The notes: generated from the letters alone by a model not told the origin. DNA of 64,000 bases from AP-15 sp963812675 (GCA_963812675.1 CAWEWR010000009.1:1-64000), one strand, 5' to 3'. Numbered from the stretch's first letter, positions 27,307 to 37,085 are shown. Made by a program: numbers and translations.

Positions 27307-28664
27307 ACCCTGACATCGACGAAGGCGGTACGCCGCAGATCGCGCATGTAACGCCGCGCCAGCGTCTCGAGGCGCTGCCGCATCAGGGTTTCGGCCATTT
27401 CATCGCGCGTCGGTACGGTCGGAGCGCTAGGGGGCGCCGCCTTCTCGCACATCATGATCACCCCGACCCCGTTTTTTTGCACGATCGGCGGCGAGGTCTG
27501 CCCCACCTCCAGCCCGAGCACGATAGTGCGCATGGCGGGGGTTACCTGGTCGATGCGCAGCCGACCTTCACTGGACAGCTGCGCCGACCCCTTTTCCTTG
27601 CCGATCTTCAGTAGGTCTTCGCAATTCTTGGCGCTGGTCTTGGCGCTCTGCGCCTCAGCGATGGCAGCGCGGCGCATCGGCTCCGGGGCCTGAGGCGGCA
27701 GCGGAAAGACGATCTGAACGAGGTGCACCAAGCTGTCCTCGGGGCCGGCTGAGCGGCCCGAGCGGCGGTCGAGGACGAGCACCAAATAGTAGCCCGCCCC
27801 AGCGCGGATCGGCGCCGACAATTCACCCGGCCGCATCTGAGCCACCGCTTTGCCGAGTTCGGGGCTCAACTGCTCCGGCCGTACCCAGCCGATGTCGCCA
27901 CCGACAGCAGCCGTCGCGGACTGCGAGAACTGCTGGGCCACCGCGGAGAACCGGGCACCTTGCCGCATCTGCTCGGTGAGCCGCTCGGCGAGCCGCCGTA
28001 CTTCGTCCTCCTGCTGCGGGTTGTCGACAGCGAGAAAGATCTCGGCGACGCGGCTTTGCGGCTCGTTCGCAGTTTCCTTTGCGCGCTTCAGCGCGTAATC
28101 GATCTCCTCGTCGGATACCACATTGGTCTGCGACACTAGCCGGCGCACCAGCTTTGACCAGACGATCGACGCGGTCAGCTGATCGACCAGGGCGCTGCGC
28201 TCGATCCCGTGCGTCTTCAGGACCTGGTCGAGCTGCCCGGTCTGCATGTTGTTCTGCTTTTCGATCTGCGCGAGCGCCTTGTTGATCTCCTCGTCGGTAG
28301 CCGTGACGTTTTGCCGTTTGGCTTCCTGCATTTGCAGCTTCTCGTCGACGATCGTGCGCAGCACTTGGGCGGCGACGCGCTGCCTTGTCTCGGGCAAATC
28401 CGTCAGGTTTGACGACAGCATCACCATTTTGAGGCGCGAGGTGACGTCGGCGACCGAGATCGCCTCGTCGTTGACGACCGCGGCGATCCGGGTCTGGGTC
28501 ACTTCACCGTCTGGAGACGGCGCCGAGGGGCGCTGCGTGGCCGGCGCGCCGGGTGGAGATCCCGCTCCGGAGAGGGCACGGGCAGCGCTCGCCGGGCCGG
28601 AGAAGCAGGTGGACCCCGCCAGTCCTACAGCCAGTCCTACGCAAAGCCAACGAAGTATCGCCAT
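27303..28664 (-). CDS. surA: Periplasmic chaperone / peptidyl-prolyl isomerase SurA
   Basis: 453 residues from MAILRWLCVG, with a signal peptide ending near ASA. The SurA N-terminal region (TRIAAVVNDEAISVADVTSRLKM) and two parvulin-like domains follow. The first has GGDIGWVRPEQLSPELGKAV. The second, near residue 350, is less canonical. It escorts outer-membrane proteins to the BAM machine. The frame is open upstream to 28790, but that part has no signal peptide. It lies between lptD and pdxA. Confidence 0.9.
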   Translation of the reverse strand: MAILRWLCVGLAVGLAGSTCFSGPASAARALSGAGSPPGAPATQRPSAPSPDGEVTQTRIAAVVNDEAISVADVTSRLKMVMLSSNLTDLPETRQRVAAQVLRTIVDEKLQMQEAKRQNVTATDEEINKALAQIEKQNNMQTGQLDQVLKTHGIERSALVDQLTASIVWSKLVRRLVSQTNVVSDEEIDYALKRAKETANEPQSRVAEIFLAVDNPQQEDEVRRLAERLTEQMRQGARFSAVAQQFSQSATAAVGGDIGWVRPEQLSPELGKAVAQMRPGELSAPIRAGAGYYLVLVLDRRSGRSAGPEDSLVHLVQIVFPLPPQAPEPMRRAAIAEAQSAKTSAKNCEDLLKIGKEKGSAQLSSEGRLRIDQVTPAMRTIVLGLEVGQTSPPIVQKNGVGVIMMCEKAAPPSAPTVPTRDEMAETLMRQRLETLARRYMRDLRRTAFVDVRV

Positions 28665-28749
28665 CGGTTTGAACCTTGCCGCCTGATCGATTGCCGCTAA
28701 AAATTTTACACCGCGCGGACAGCCATGTCCCCGATGGGGCGACGACGCC

Positions 28750-31119
28750 TCACAGGGCACTACCGGAGAGGGTAGCGACCGTGCCGCCAATCTCGCCGAG
28801 GTTCTTGAACACGACGCTGAATAGCACGGAATACCCGGGTGTCACGTCGCCGCTGCGGATTCCCGATTGGGTCACCGCGCCAATAAACGCCATGCATTCG
28901 TCTTGATAGATGGCAGACAACGATCCGTAAAGACTGGCGCTCGACGCCATTGGCGACGCCACGTTGTTGACGAGGACGGTGCTATTGGTGAGGTTGATCG
29001 TTTCGGAAGCCTGCATCGACCAGTAGCGGGTGAGCCTTGCGCTGACACTAAACGAGAGTTCCTCGCGTTTTCCATAAAGAACATTCTGGCCGGAGGTTGG
29101 AATCGTTACCACCTCGCTTTGCAGTTGCGCCGGAAGATAAACAAAATTGCCGGAGACCCGCAAACTCGGCGGCCCGAGGCTGACACCGACCTGCTGGTCG
29201 CGATTGGCCAGAGGGCTGGCGTCGAACCGGAACCGGTAAATCAGATCCAGATAGGAGTTGGGGGACAACACCATCCGCCCCACCACATCGGAGAGCCTTT
29301 TTTCGGCGCCTGAACCAGGCGGCAGAAACGGGTTGGGCTGTGCGCGGTAACTCTGCCCAATCAGCAGCCGGTAGCTGCCGCCCTCCTTTTCATAGAGCCC
29401 GAGCTTGGTTCCGTAATCGACCCGCTGACCGGTGTCGAGAATGTCGTAGCCCGCCAGGCGGTCGCGCCGGAACAAATCGGTGTCGGTGAACTCGTATGAA
29501 AGGCTGTCCTCGTCCGGAATGTTCCGCCGGTTGCCGCTGCTGGGCGCCGCAAAACCGCCGACGATTGGCTCGATCAACTCTGTCGTGCTCTCGCCCCGAT
29601 AAATCAGCGGGTAGCCCCACACCAGGCCGACTTGCGGGAAGGTGCGGCCGGTCACGAAACTGGTCGGCGTCGGTGCTAACGGCGGTTGCCCGTTCGCCGA
29701 AAAGAAGGCCGACGGCAGCTCCGGGTTCGAGACCGCGTTCAGATTGCCGATCGAATACCCGTCGCCGCGCACGCTCGCCGAAAAATTGTATTGCCCGCCG
29801 AGAGGGTCGGTAAAGCTCCGGTCCCACTCCGAGCCGAGTGACAGCCGGCGGGTCTGCGTCCCGACCTCGCGAAGGATGTCGAGAACATTGCCGTTCAGGT
29901 TCCAGCGCCCGCCGAGCGCGTCCGGCGGACTCTGCCAGTTGCGGTTGACGACCGGCAGCACAATCGGCTGGGTCGAATCGCCGAGGCCGGGCAGCAGCGG
30001 CTGAAACAGATACGCGTTGACGTCGGTCGAGGCACGCGCCTCGAAGCCTTCGAGATAGGCCCGGCTGATCATCGCGTTGAGCAGCGGATTGCCGAAGCCA
30101 AAGCGCAGCAGATAGGTCTGATCCGAGACGCGCTGGACATCCAGACCCGTGCGGTAAGTCTCATCCAGATCGAAGACGCTGTGCTCATTGATATGGCCGC
30201 GCCACTGCTCCCCTTGGCTCGACGTGCTGTTGCCGGAACCGACATTGCTGTGATTGAGACTGGCGGTCGCGTCGAGCGTCCCATTGCCAAACCGTTCGCG
30301 GTATTCGGCATCCAGCAGGGGACCGGCAATGGTGTAGAAGCGCGGCTCGAACGTCACATCCTTGTCCGGCCCGAGCACCAGATAGTACGGGATCGTCACA
30401 TGCGCGCCGAGGGTGTTGGAGCTTCCGATCGAGGGCGCCAAAAACCCGCTTGCGCGCTTCACGGACGGGTCCGGCATCGACATATAGGGAGAATAGAAGA
30501 CCGGCCAGCCGTCGATCTCCATAACCGCGTCATGAAACTCGACCAGCTGCAGCTCCGTGTCATGATCGATCTCGCGCGCCTTGAGCTGCCATAGGGGCGG
30601 CGCGCTCGGGTCGTCTTTGCAGGGGTCGCATGGGGAGTAGACGCCGCGCGCCAGCTCGGTATGATTCGCGTTGGTGCGGCGCATGGCGTTGGCCGCCAGC
30701 CGCGAGCGGTCGGCGAGCAGCATGCGGACGTTCTTCGCAAACCCCTCGCTCATCGAATCGCGCAGCTCCAAGAAATCTGCAAAGACGATTTCGCCGGTCG
30801 GCTGAGTAAGGCTGACATTCCCCGAAGCGGTTACGGTATCGGTGCGCTGGTTGTAGGTAACCGTATCGGCGAGCAGTACCTGACCGTTCTGTGAGATTTC
30901 GACGTGACCGCGGGCGATCGTCAGGGCGAGCTGTTCGTCGTACTGGATCTCATCGGCGCGAAATAGGATCGGGGCGTTTTTTTCCTCGCGGGCCCCGCCG
31001 CCAAAGGTGAATTGGGCGGCCGCTGGAATCGCCGCGCTCACCATCACGAGCAGGCCAAGCAGGCTCGTCACGAGCCATGGGGCGATACCGCGGCAACTCG
31101 GATTCGGACGGCCGCCCAT
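28750..31119 (-). CDS. lptD: LPS-assembly protein LptD
   Basis: 789 residues. The signal peptide (LLGLLVMVSAAIPAAAQ) is followed by the OstA-type jellyroll (FRADEIQYDEQLALTIARGHVEI) and a long beta-barrel domain from about residue 230 to the end. A CDPC motif near residue 165 may form the disulfide these proteins need. It inserts lipopolysaccharide into the outer membrane with LptE. The ATG shares one base with the lptG stop (TGATG). A longer open reading in the same frame runs through lptG but has no biological support. Confidence 0.92.
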   Translation of the reverse strand: MGGRPNPSCRGIAPWLVTSLLGLLVMVSAAIPAAAQFTFGGGAREEKNAPILFRADEIQYDEQLALTIARGHVEISQNGQVLLADTVTYNQRTDTVTASGNVSLTQPTGEIVFADFLELRDSMSEGFAKNVRMLLADRSRLAANAMRRTNANHTELARGVYSPCDPCKDDPSAPPLWQLKAREIDHDTELQLVEFHDAVMEIDGWPVFYSPYMSMPDPSVKRASGFLAPSIGSSNTLGAHVTIPYYLVLGPDKDVTFEPRFYTIAGPLLDAEYRERFGNGTLDATASLNHSNVGSGNSTSSQGEQWRGHINEHSVFDLDETYRTGLDVQRVSDQTYLLRFGFGNPLLNAMISRAYLEGFEARASTDVNAYLFQPLLPGLGDSTQPIVLPVVNRNWQSPPDALGGRWNLNGNVLDILREVGTQTRRLSLGSEWDRSFTDPLGGQYNFSASVRGDGYSIGNLNAVSNPELPSAFFSANGQPPLAPTPTSFVTGRTFPQVGLVWGYPLIYRGESTTELIEPIVGGFAAPSSGNRRNIPDEDSLSYEFTDTDLFRRDRLAGYDILDTGQRVDYGTKLGLYEKEGGSYRLLIGQSYRAQPNPFLPPGSGAEKRLSDVVGRMVLSPNSYLDLIYRFRFDASPLANRDQQVGVSLGPPSLRVSGNFVYLPAQLQSEVVTIPTSGQNVLYGKREELSFSVSARLTRYWSMQASETINLTNSTVLVNNVASPMASSASLYGSLSAIYQDECMAFIGAVTQSGIRSGDVTPGYSVLFSVVFKNLGEIGGTVATLSGSAL

Positions 31120-32228
31120 CAGCCATCTTCCAGATGGAGGAGCATCGAGGTGCCGAAAATCAGGCTCACTCCAGTCGGCGTCCAGGCCGCCAACGTGACT
31201 GGGATCTTGGTGGAAAGTCCCAACGCAAACACGATGTCCGAGACGAAATACAAGAGGAACCCGCTGGCGACGCCGCCAACGATCATCAAGGTGGCGCCCC
31301 CGCGACGCTGCATACGCAGACTGAAGGTCGCCGCCACCAAGACCATCGCGCACAACAAGAAGGGGCGGGCGAGCAGCACGTTGAAATGCAGCCGGTGGCG
31401 CTGCGCCGGAAAACCCGACTGTTCCAGCAACTCGATGAACCCGGGCAAATCCCAGAACGACATCGTGTCCGGCGAGGCGAAGCTCTCCTCGATCTTGCGC
31501 GGGGTCAGGGTGGTGGCCAGATGTATCTCGTCGAAGGGCCGGGGCGGCTCGTCGGCGGCCCAGCGAATACCGTTCTCGATCACCCAATCGCCGTTTTCGA
31601 GCCGCGCAGTCTGCGCGTCGATGCGGGAGGTGAACTGGGTCGAGTCGTTGAAAAAGAAGAGTGTGACCGCGTCGAGGACCATTTGCTGGGAAGCAATTTT
31701 GCCGGCGTGGATCACGATTTGATTGCCACCCTGGTCGCTTTGCCGCAGCCACAAGCCCGAATCGGAAAGGGCCAGCTGGTCCGAGCTCTGACGGAGAATG
31801 TGACTTTCGAGCTTTTCGTAGACCCCTTCGGTCAGCGAAGCGATCGGATTGAATATCGTCACCGCGACCAGCCCGATCAGAAACGCGACGAGCACGGCTG
31901 GGCTCAGGAACTGCCAAACCGAAACTCCCGCGGCGCGAGCGACAACGAGTTCGTTGTTGCGGGTCAGACGCCAGAAGGCGAGCATCGTCCCGAACAGGAT
32001 GGCGAAGGGCAGGACCTCTTGGGCCGTGTGCGGCAGCTTCAAGGCTGCCATCTCCAGCAGCAGTCCCAAGGTCGCCTGGATTTTGGCGCCGCCGCGGCGG
32101 ATCAGCTCGATGTAATCGAGCAGAAAGGTAATGATGACCATCGCCGCGAAAACGCCGCCGAACCATGCCGAGAATTGGCGGGCGATATAGGCCGAGAAGG
32201 TCTTCGCGACGTGCAACGGCCCCCCCAA
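31119..32228 (-). CDS. lptG: LPS export permease LptG
   Basis: About 369 residues of the YjgP/YjgQ family: three N-terminal transmembrane helices, a periplasmic beta-jellyroll, then three C-terminal helices (LLARPFLLCAMVLVAATFSL, GGVASGFLLYFVSDIV). With LptF and LptB it powers LPS extraction from the inner membrane. The start is a TTG. 32228 is given, but a TTG four codons in (32216) directly after a G-run is an alternative. It lies 13 bases after lptF. Confidence 0.9.
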   Translation of the reverse strand: MGGPLHVAKTFSAYIARQFSAWFGGVFAAMVIITFLLDYIELIRRGGAKIQATLGLLLEMAALKLPHTAQEVLPFAILFGTMLAFWRLTRNNELVVARAAGVSVWQFLSPAVLVAFLIGLVAVTIFNPIASLTEGVYEKLESHILRQSSDQLALSDSGLWLRQSDQGGNQIVIHAGKIASQQMVLDAVTLFFFNDSTQFTSRIDAQTARLENGDWVIENGIRWAADEPPRPFDEIHLATTLTPRKIEESFASPDTMSFWDLPGFIELLEQSGFPAQRHRLHFNVLLARPFLLCAMVLVAATFSLRMQRRGGATLMIVGGVASGFLLYFVSDIVFALGLSTKIPVTLAAWTPTGVSLIFGTSMLLHLEDG

Positions 32229-32241
32229 TCGCCGCAGGTTG

Positions 32242-33378
32242 TCAGTGCGCCAGATGGGGCGCCGTCCGAACGGCGAGCAGCGTCCGGCGGAAACCGAGCT
32301 TTATCCCCCCGCGCAGCAGGATTCCAAACCCGAGCCCGAACGGCAAGAGGTCGACAATATACATCAACGGGATCGCCACCGGTGACCGGAATGCGAGGTT
32401 GTTGACGCCAATGTCGAGCAACTCGAATGCAAAGGCGAGGCCTATCGCCAGAAGAACGCGTTTCAACTGCCCGCGACGGTTGAGCTCGCCAGGCAATAGG
32501 CAAGCCAGAGGGATCACGGAAAAGCTGAAGGCGGAGAGCGGGACGAGAATGCGTTGATGCGCTTCGGCAAGGAAGGCAGCGCGAAGCGAGGCGTCGGCGT
32601 CCGTGGGTGTAGTGAACAGTTCGCCTAGAAAGCGCTCCTGAGCTTCCCGGAAACGGACAACCGGCGCATCGCGCCAAGCATCGAGATCGAGCGTGTAACG
32701 CTCGAATGTCAACAGCGAGAGCTTGCGACTTTCGGGGTCGAATTGCTGCCGGTTGCCGTTGACCATGACAATTCGGGCGCCGGTCGGCAAATCGACGAAG
32801 ACACCGCGCTCGGCAAGGATCGTAACCGGCTTCTGCGGGTCGCGGCTGTCACTGATCAAGAGCCCGGTCACCTCCCCGCGATCGTCCCGGCTGCGGATAT
32901 AGATCGTCAGCTTGTCCGAAATCGTCGTGAAGGTGCCTTCCTGGATCAGGCTCGAAACAAAGCGGTTGCGGATCTCGAATTGCAAGTCTTTGAAGGCCCG
33001 GTTCGACGCCGGCAGGAAATAGATGGACAGACTCATCAGGACGACAAAAGCGATTCCAGCGAGCAGCAATACCGGCCTCGCCAACGCAAACTGGCTGAGG
33101 CCTGCCGATCTCATAACCACTAGCTCGCTCTCGCCGGTCAGGCGGTTGAAGGTGAAGAGCACGGCGATAAAGACGCCGATCGGCAGCACGATGTCGAGAA
33201 AGCGAGGCAGGATCAGCGCGGCCAAGTAAAGGAAGATCTCGATCGACAGACCGCGGTTGACGATTAAATCGATCAGCCGCAGCGACTGGGCGAGCCAGAT
33301 CGCAGCGCTGAGCGCGGCGGTGACAAAGATCATGACGCCGAAGCACTGGCGCAGAATGTAGCGGTCGAGCCGTTTCAT
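32242..33378 (-). CDS. lptF: LPS export permease LptF
   Basis: 378 residues, same architecture as LptG. MKRLDRYILRQCFGVMIFVTAALSAA opens it, LTGESELVVMRSAGLSQFALARPV is the cytoplasmic coupling segment, and PLSAFSFSVIPLACLLPG starts the C-terminal helices. It is the first gene of the lptF-lptG-lptD-surA-pdxA-rsmA series. The pepA gene that often lies divergently next to it is absent here. Confidence 0.92.
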   Translation of the reverse strand: MKRLDRYILRQCFGVMIFVTAALSAAIWLAQSLRLIDLIVNRGLSIEIFLYLAALILPRFLDIVLPIGVFIAVLFTFNRLTGESELVVMRSAGLSQFALARPVLLLAGIAFVVLMSLSIYFLPASNRAFKDLQFEIRNRFVSSLIQEGTFTTISDKLTIYIRSRDDRGEVTGLLISDSRDPQKPVTILAERGVFVDLPTGARIVMVNGNRQQFDPESRKLSLLTFERYTLDLDAWRDAPVVRFREAQERFLGELFTTPTDADASLRAAFLAEAHQRILVPLSAFSFSVIPLACLLPGELNRRGQLKRVLLAIGLAFAFELLDIGVNNLAFRSPVAIPLMYIVDLLPFGLGFGILLRGGIKLGFRRTLLAVRTAPHLAH

Positions 33379-33705
33379 CGTGATCGATCATAGGGGGTGG
33401 GTCGCGACGCGGCCAGATCGATCTCCCGAAGGCGTGACCAAAGAATCGCCCGGATCGCACGGCGTCCATCTCTCCTGACGTTGAGGGTGCCCGGATCCGT
33501 CGTCTGCTCCCCCTCACCACGCCGATGTCTTCGCGGCCGAGGTCCGTTCCAGGGCCGAGCAGGGGTCACATTCTCAGGCCGGCAAAAGAGAACCGGGAAG
33601 CCAAGGCGGAACCGCCCCGCCGGTCCAGCCTAGAAGTCGGTGTCTTTGACCGTGGAGTGAGCGAATCGCCTATTCAGCAGAAGCCGGGGTACGTCGAAGC
33701 TTCGG
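33379..33705. other. 327-bp gap upstream of lptF
   Basis: It presumably holds the lptF promoter. No gene, repeat or clear promoter match could be supported. Short open frames here lack ribosome sites and similarity. Confidence 0.4.
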
Positions 33706-33879
33706 TCAGCCGAAAACCAACGAGGAAACCGTCGTCCAGATGGCCCACCAAAGGCCAACTGACAGCAGCAGCATGACGATGAACGCCGAGCCCAGGCTCA
33801 GCCGGGGGGCACCGCGGCGTGCGGATTCGCGGGGCTTCCGAACGGGATACACGCCCTCGACGCGGCTGCTCTTGGTCAT
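33706..33879 (-). CDS. 57-residue single-span membrane protein
   Basis: MTKSSRVEGVYPVRKPRESARRG gives a strongly basic cytoplasmic N-terminus. A single hydrophobic helix (SAFIVMLLLSVGLWWAIWTTV) follows near the C-terminus, with an N-in orientation expected from the charges. GGGAGG four bases before the ATG is one of the best ribosome sites in the window, which argues that this small frame is translated. Family unknown. It is flanked by non-coding DNA and reads away from the CoA-transferase gene. Confidence 0.6.
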   Translation of the reverse strand: MTKSSRVEGVYPVRKPRESARRGAPRLSLGSAFIVMLLLSVGLWWAIWTTVSSLVFG

Positions 33880-34011
33880 CGGGCCTCCCATCACGGTCGA
33901 GCCAGGCCGCCTGTCCGATGTTTCGCCGCACCGACGGTCCTCAAAAATAAAACCGGCTAATCTAAATCTGGTTCCACGAATGGCGGCGGCGACGACCTGG
34001 GAGAGTCGCTC

Positions 34012-35199
34012 TCAAATCACTTTTGCCCGGCGAAAGGCCGCGATCTGATCGGCATCGTAGCCGTGCTCAGCTAGCACATTGTCGGTGTCGGCGCCCGGTT
34101 CGGGCGGCGGCGTCTCGATGCTCGGGCCGCCATGGGCGAATTTGAACGCAGCCAGCGGCACGTCGAAAGCCCCGTCGATCCCGGCGGCGGACCGGTGATG
34201 ATGGATGACGCCGCGGGTGGCAAATTGGGGGTCGCGGACGGCCTCGGCGAGGGTGCGCACGCGCGCCGCCGGGACGTGATGCGCCTGAAAGAAGTTCTCC
34301 CATTCGTCGGCGGTGCGCGTTTTCAAGATATTGGTCAGCAGCGCCGCTTCGCGGTCACGGTCGTCCTCGCGCTCTGGGTTGGTGCGTTTGGCCATCTCCG
34401 GTCTTTCGAGGGCCTGCCATAGGCGGCGCTGCTGCCGCAGATTGCTGGCGCCGAGCATGACCAGCCCATCCTTTGCGGCATAACAGCTGTTGGTCGCATG
34501 GAGGTGCCGGTTGCCTGACGGCTTGGGTTCGGCGCCGTTGCGCAGATAGCCCGTCAGATGCGAGCTCATCAGGATCATCGCGACATCGAGCATTGCCAGA
34601 TCGATGCGCTGGCCGCAGCCGGTGCGCTCGCGCTGGAAGAGCGCGCTGGCGAGCGCGAATGCGCCCATTGTGCCGGTTGCATAATCGATCGCCGGCGAGC
34701 CGAACTTGATTGGATTGACCTCCGCAGTGCCGGTCGTCGCCATCAGTCCCGAAGTCGCCTGGATGACATGGTCGTAGGCCGTCTGGTTGCCGCGCGGCCC
34801 ATCCTGGCCGAAAGCGGAGATCGAACAGTAGATCAGCCGCGGGTTGATCTCGCTCATCATATCGTAGCCGAGACCGAGCGCAGCGAAGGCGCCGGGCCGG
34901 TAGTTCTCGACCATGATGTCGGCACGCTGCACGAGGCGTTTCAAGATATCGCGGCCGGCCTCGGCCTTCAGGTCCAGAGCGATCGACCGCTTGTTGGAGC
35001 TCTGGGTCAGGTAGCTCGTGCCCATCCCGCGCCGATTGAGCTCGCGATCGGTGCCGCTGTCGCGGGTCTGGTCAGGGTCATCGGGGTGCTCGACCTTGAT
35101 CACCTCGGCGCCGAGCACTGCCAGCTGATATGCTGCGAATGGCCCGGCCAACACATGGGTCACGTCGATTATGCGGATGCCCTCGAACGGTCGCGTCAT
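34012..35199 (-). CDS. CaiB/BaiF family CoA-transferase
   Basis: 395 residues of the class III CoA-transferase family. FEGIRIIDVTHVLAGPFAAYQLAVLGAEVIKVE is the N-terminal signature. SIALDLKAEAGRDILKRLV and the catalytic Asp region ENYRPGAFAALGLGYD follow. It moves CoA between carboxylic acids; the acids are unknown. The start at 35199 has AGGAG six bases upstream. It is divergent from the FAD oxidoreductase gene 74 bases away, a possible shared control region. Confidence 0.87.
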   Translation of the reverse strand: MTRPFEGIRIIDVTHVLAGPFAAYQLAVLGAEVIKVEHPDDPDQTRDSGTDRELNRRGMGTSYLTQSSNKRSIALDLKAEAGRDILKRLVQRADIMVENYRPGAFAALGLGYDMMSEINPRLIYCSISAFGQDGPRGNQTAYDHVIQATSGLMATTGTAEVNPIKFGSPAIDYATGTMGAFALASALFQRERTGCGQRIDLAMLDVAMILMSSHLTGYLRNGAEPKPSGNRHLHATNSCYAAKDGLVMLGASNLRQQRRLWQALERPEMAKRTNPEREDDRDREAALLTNILKTRTADEWENFFQAHHVPAARVRTLAEAVRDPQFATRGVIHHHRSAAGIDGAFDVPLAAFKFAHGGPSIETPPPEPGADTDNVLAEHGYDADQIAAFRRAKVI

Positions 35200-35273
35200 G
35201 GTCGGCTCCTGCCAGTCGGGATCGCCTCTTGTGCTGGAATTTTGCTGCCCGAGCAATGTGCTGAGATAAGCGG

Positions 35274-36362
35274 ATGCGCGTATTGATCTGCGGCGGCGGC
35301 GTGATCGGCGCCTCCATTGCGTATTTCCTGAGCTGCCGCGGGGTCACCGCGACGGTCATCGAAAGAACCGGGCTCGCCTGTGCGGCCTCCGGGAAGGCAG
35401 GCGGCTTTCTCGCCCTGGACTGGTGCGACGGCACGCCACTGGAAGCGTTGGCGCGCCGCAGCTTTGCATTGCACGCTCGGCTTGCCGCGAAGATCGGCGG
35501 CGATTGGGGCTATCGCCGCCTCACCACCTATGGCGGCTCGGCCGGGCTCGGTCAGCGCAGCCACGTCCATGAGGTCGACTGGGTGTCGCCAGGTGTGGCC
35601 GTGAACCAACAGCTGGGCTCGACAGCCACGACGGCCCAGGTTCATCCCGAAAGGTTTACCGCGGCGATGATGCGGGCGGCGCAGGCGCAGGGAGCCGAAT
35701 TCCGCCTCGGACAACTCACCGGCGTCGTGCGCCGCAAGGGTGGCGCGGCAGTGGCGGGTGTCGAGATCGATGGCAAAGTCGTCGAGGGCGACGCCGTCGT
35801 GATTGCGATGGGCCCTTGGTCGATCCTTGGCGCCGAGTGGCTGCCCCTGCCCGCCGTCTTCGGATTGAAGGGGCATAGCCTCGTCTTCGAGACCGGTGCG
35901 AAAGTGCCGGCCGAGGCCCTGTTTCTGGAGTACCGCGAGGCCAATGGCACCGTCCAAACCCCCGAGCTGTTTCCGCGAGCCGACGGCACCACCTATGTTT
36001 GCGCAATCTCGAGCGAAAGCCCGCTGCCGATCGACCCCGCCCGGGTCGCTGCAGATCCGGGTGCGCTGGAGCGTCTGCATCAGATGTGCAGCCAATTGTC
36101 GCCGGCGCTCGCCGCCGCGAGGATCGTGGCACGCCAAGCCTGCTATCGTCCTGTCACCCGGGACGGCCTGCCGCTGATCGGTCCGGTCGCCGGGGTCGAG
36201 GGCGCCTACCTTGCCACCGGCCACAGCGTTTGGGGAATTCTCAACGCGCCGGCGACCGGCGAGGCAATGGCCGAGCTGATTATCGATGGCGCTGCCCGCT
36301 CGGTCGACCTCTCGGCCTTCGACCCGGCGCGACTTCCGCCATTTGGCGGCCTCAGCTGTTGA
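35274..36362 (+). CDS. FAD-dependent oxidoreductase (DAO family)
   Basis: 362 residues. The N-terminal dinucleotide motif VLICGGGVIGASIAYFL binds FAD. A GHSLVFETG middle segment and the C-terminal RPVTRDGLPLIGPV...GAYLATGHSVWGILNAPATGEAMAEL are typical of D-amino-acid-oxidase/glycine-oxidase-like enzymes. It should oxidise an amine or amino acid. The tail overlaps the convergent L,D-transpeptidase gene by 11 bases. Confidence 0.87.
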   Translation: MRVLICGGGVIGASIAYFLSCRGVTATVIERTGLACAASGKAGGFLALDWCDGTPLEALARRSFALHARLAAKIGGDWGYRRLTTYGGSAGLGQRSHVHEVDWVSPGVAVNQQLGSTATTAQVHPERFTAAMMRAAQAQGAEFRLGQLTGVVRRKGGAAVAGVEIDGKVVEGDAVVIAMGPWSILGAEWLPLPAVFGLKGHSLVFETGAKVPAEALFLEYREANGTVQTPELFPRADGTTYVCAISSESPLPIDPARVAADPGALERLHQMCSQLSPALAAARIVARQACYRPVTRDGLPLIGPVAGVEGAYLATGHSVWGILNAPATGEAMAELIIDGAARSVDLSAFDPARLPPFGGLSC

Positions 36363-36885
36363 TCACGATCTGACTGCCCGGACCCAACAGCGGCAGCACC
36401 GCGAATAAGACCTCTCTCTTGACGGCGAGACACCCCGCAGTCGGAGCGAAATCCGGTCTTGCTATATGGAGGAAAATCGCACTCCCGGCGCCTGGAACGA
36501 CCGGCTCCATGTTGTAGCCGATGACCACCAGCGCGTCGTAGAGGTCGTCCTCCCGCCACATCTGCTCGGCGCTGGCGGTATAGGGCAAGGAAACGGGTCG
36601 GTTGTAGTTGGCGTCGGCAGGGTCGTCGACCCAGCCATCGCTCGGCGCCAAGGGTTTCACGGGTAATCGTGATTGCGGGGCCGCGATCCTGTCCGGCCGG
36701 TAGAGGATAGAGACGAGCGGGTAGGTCCCGGCCGGGGTCGCGCCGTCGCCCTCGTGCTTGTCGGCCTTGACGCCGGCGCACCCGACCGCTGCAACAGCGC
36801 TCCCTCGCGACCAGCGAAGGCGGCCATCGCGATATTCGAGATTTTCCGCTTCGTTTTGTGCTGCCGCGGACAACTGGGCCGCCAT
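36352..36885 (-). CDS. L,D-transpeptidase (YkuD family)
   Basis: About 177 residues. The YkuD domain shows KHEGDGATPAGTYPLVSILYRPDR, DGWVDDPADANYNRPVSLPY, and the catalytic region IFLHIARPDFAPTAGCLAV with His and Cys. The Ser/Thr-x-G-C core reads TAGC instead of the common SHGC. These proteins cross-link or modify peptidoglycan. The start is uncertain: the region upstream encodes a possible signal (LVSIPVLLMAAQLSAAAQ) but has only a TTG, and the 137-bp repeat begins 58 bases before the ATG, so the original 5' end may have been altered. Confidence 0.8.
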   Translation of the reverse strand: MAAQLSAAAQNEAENLEYRDGRLRWSRGSAVAAVGCAGVKADKHEGDGATPAGTYPLVSILYRPDRIAAPQSRLPVKPLAPSDGWVDDPADANYNRPVSLPYTASAEQMWREDDLYDALVVIGYNMEPVVPGAGSAIFLHIARPDFAPTAGCLAVKREVLFAVLPLLGPGSQIVINS

Positions 36886-36942
36886 CAAAAGTACCGGGAT
36901 AGAAACCAATCCTCTGCGGTTGATCGAGATGCGGTTCGCGAT

Positions 36943-37078
36943 ACCCTCACCCGCCTCGCTGGCGCTCGGCACCCTCTCCCGTGGTGCGGGAGAGGGGCTA
37001 TCACTCATTCACCTCTAAGCTCCTCTCCCGCACCGCGGGAGAGGGGGGACCAAGCCCAAAGGGCTTGGTGGGTGAGGG
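36943..37078 (+). repeat. 137-bp inverted-repeat element, copy 2
   Basis: Same terminal repeats (ACCCTCACCC and, inverted, GGGTGAGGG) and internal hairpins as 21847-21984, with only scattered differences in the middle. It lies between the L,D-transpeptidase start and the phbB stop. Confidence 0.85.
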
Positions 37079-37085
37079 AGGCACA

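Noticed and set aside
28750..32166. Very long minus-strand open frame covering lptD plus a 350-residue N-terminal extension
   Set aside because: The extension is the out-of-frame reading of lptG. LptD similarity and its signal peptide start at 31119, right at the lptG stop.
31077..32405. 442-residue plus-strand open frame
   Set aside because: It is antisense to lptG and lptF, which have clear motifs; no ribosome site or similarity.
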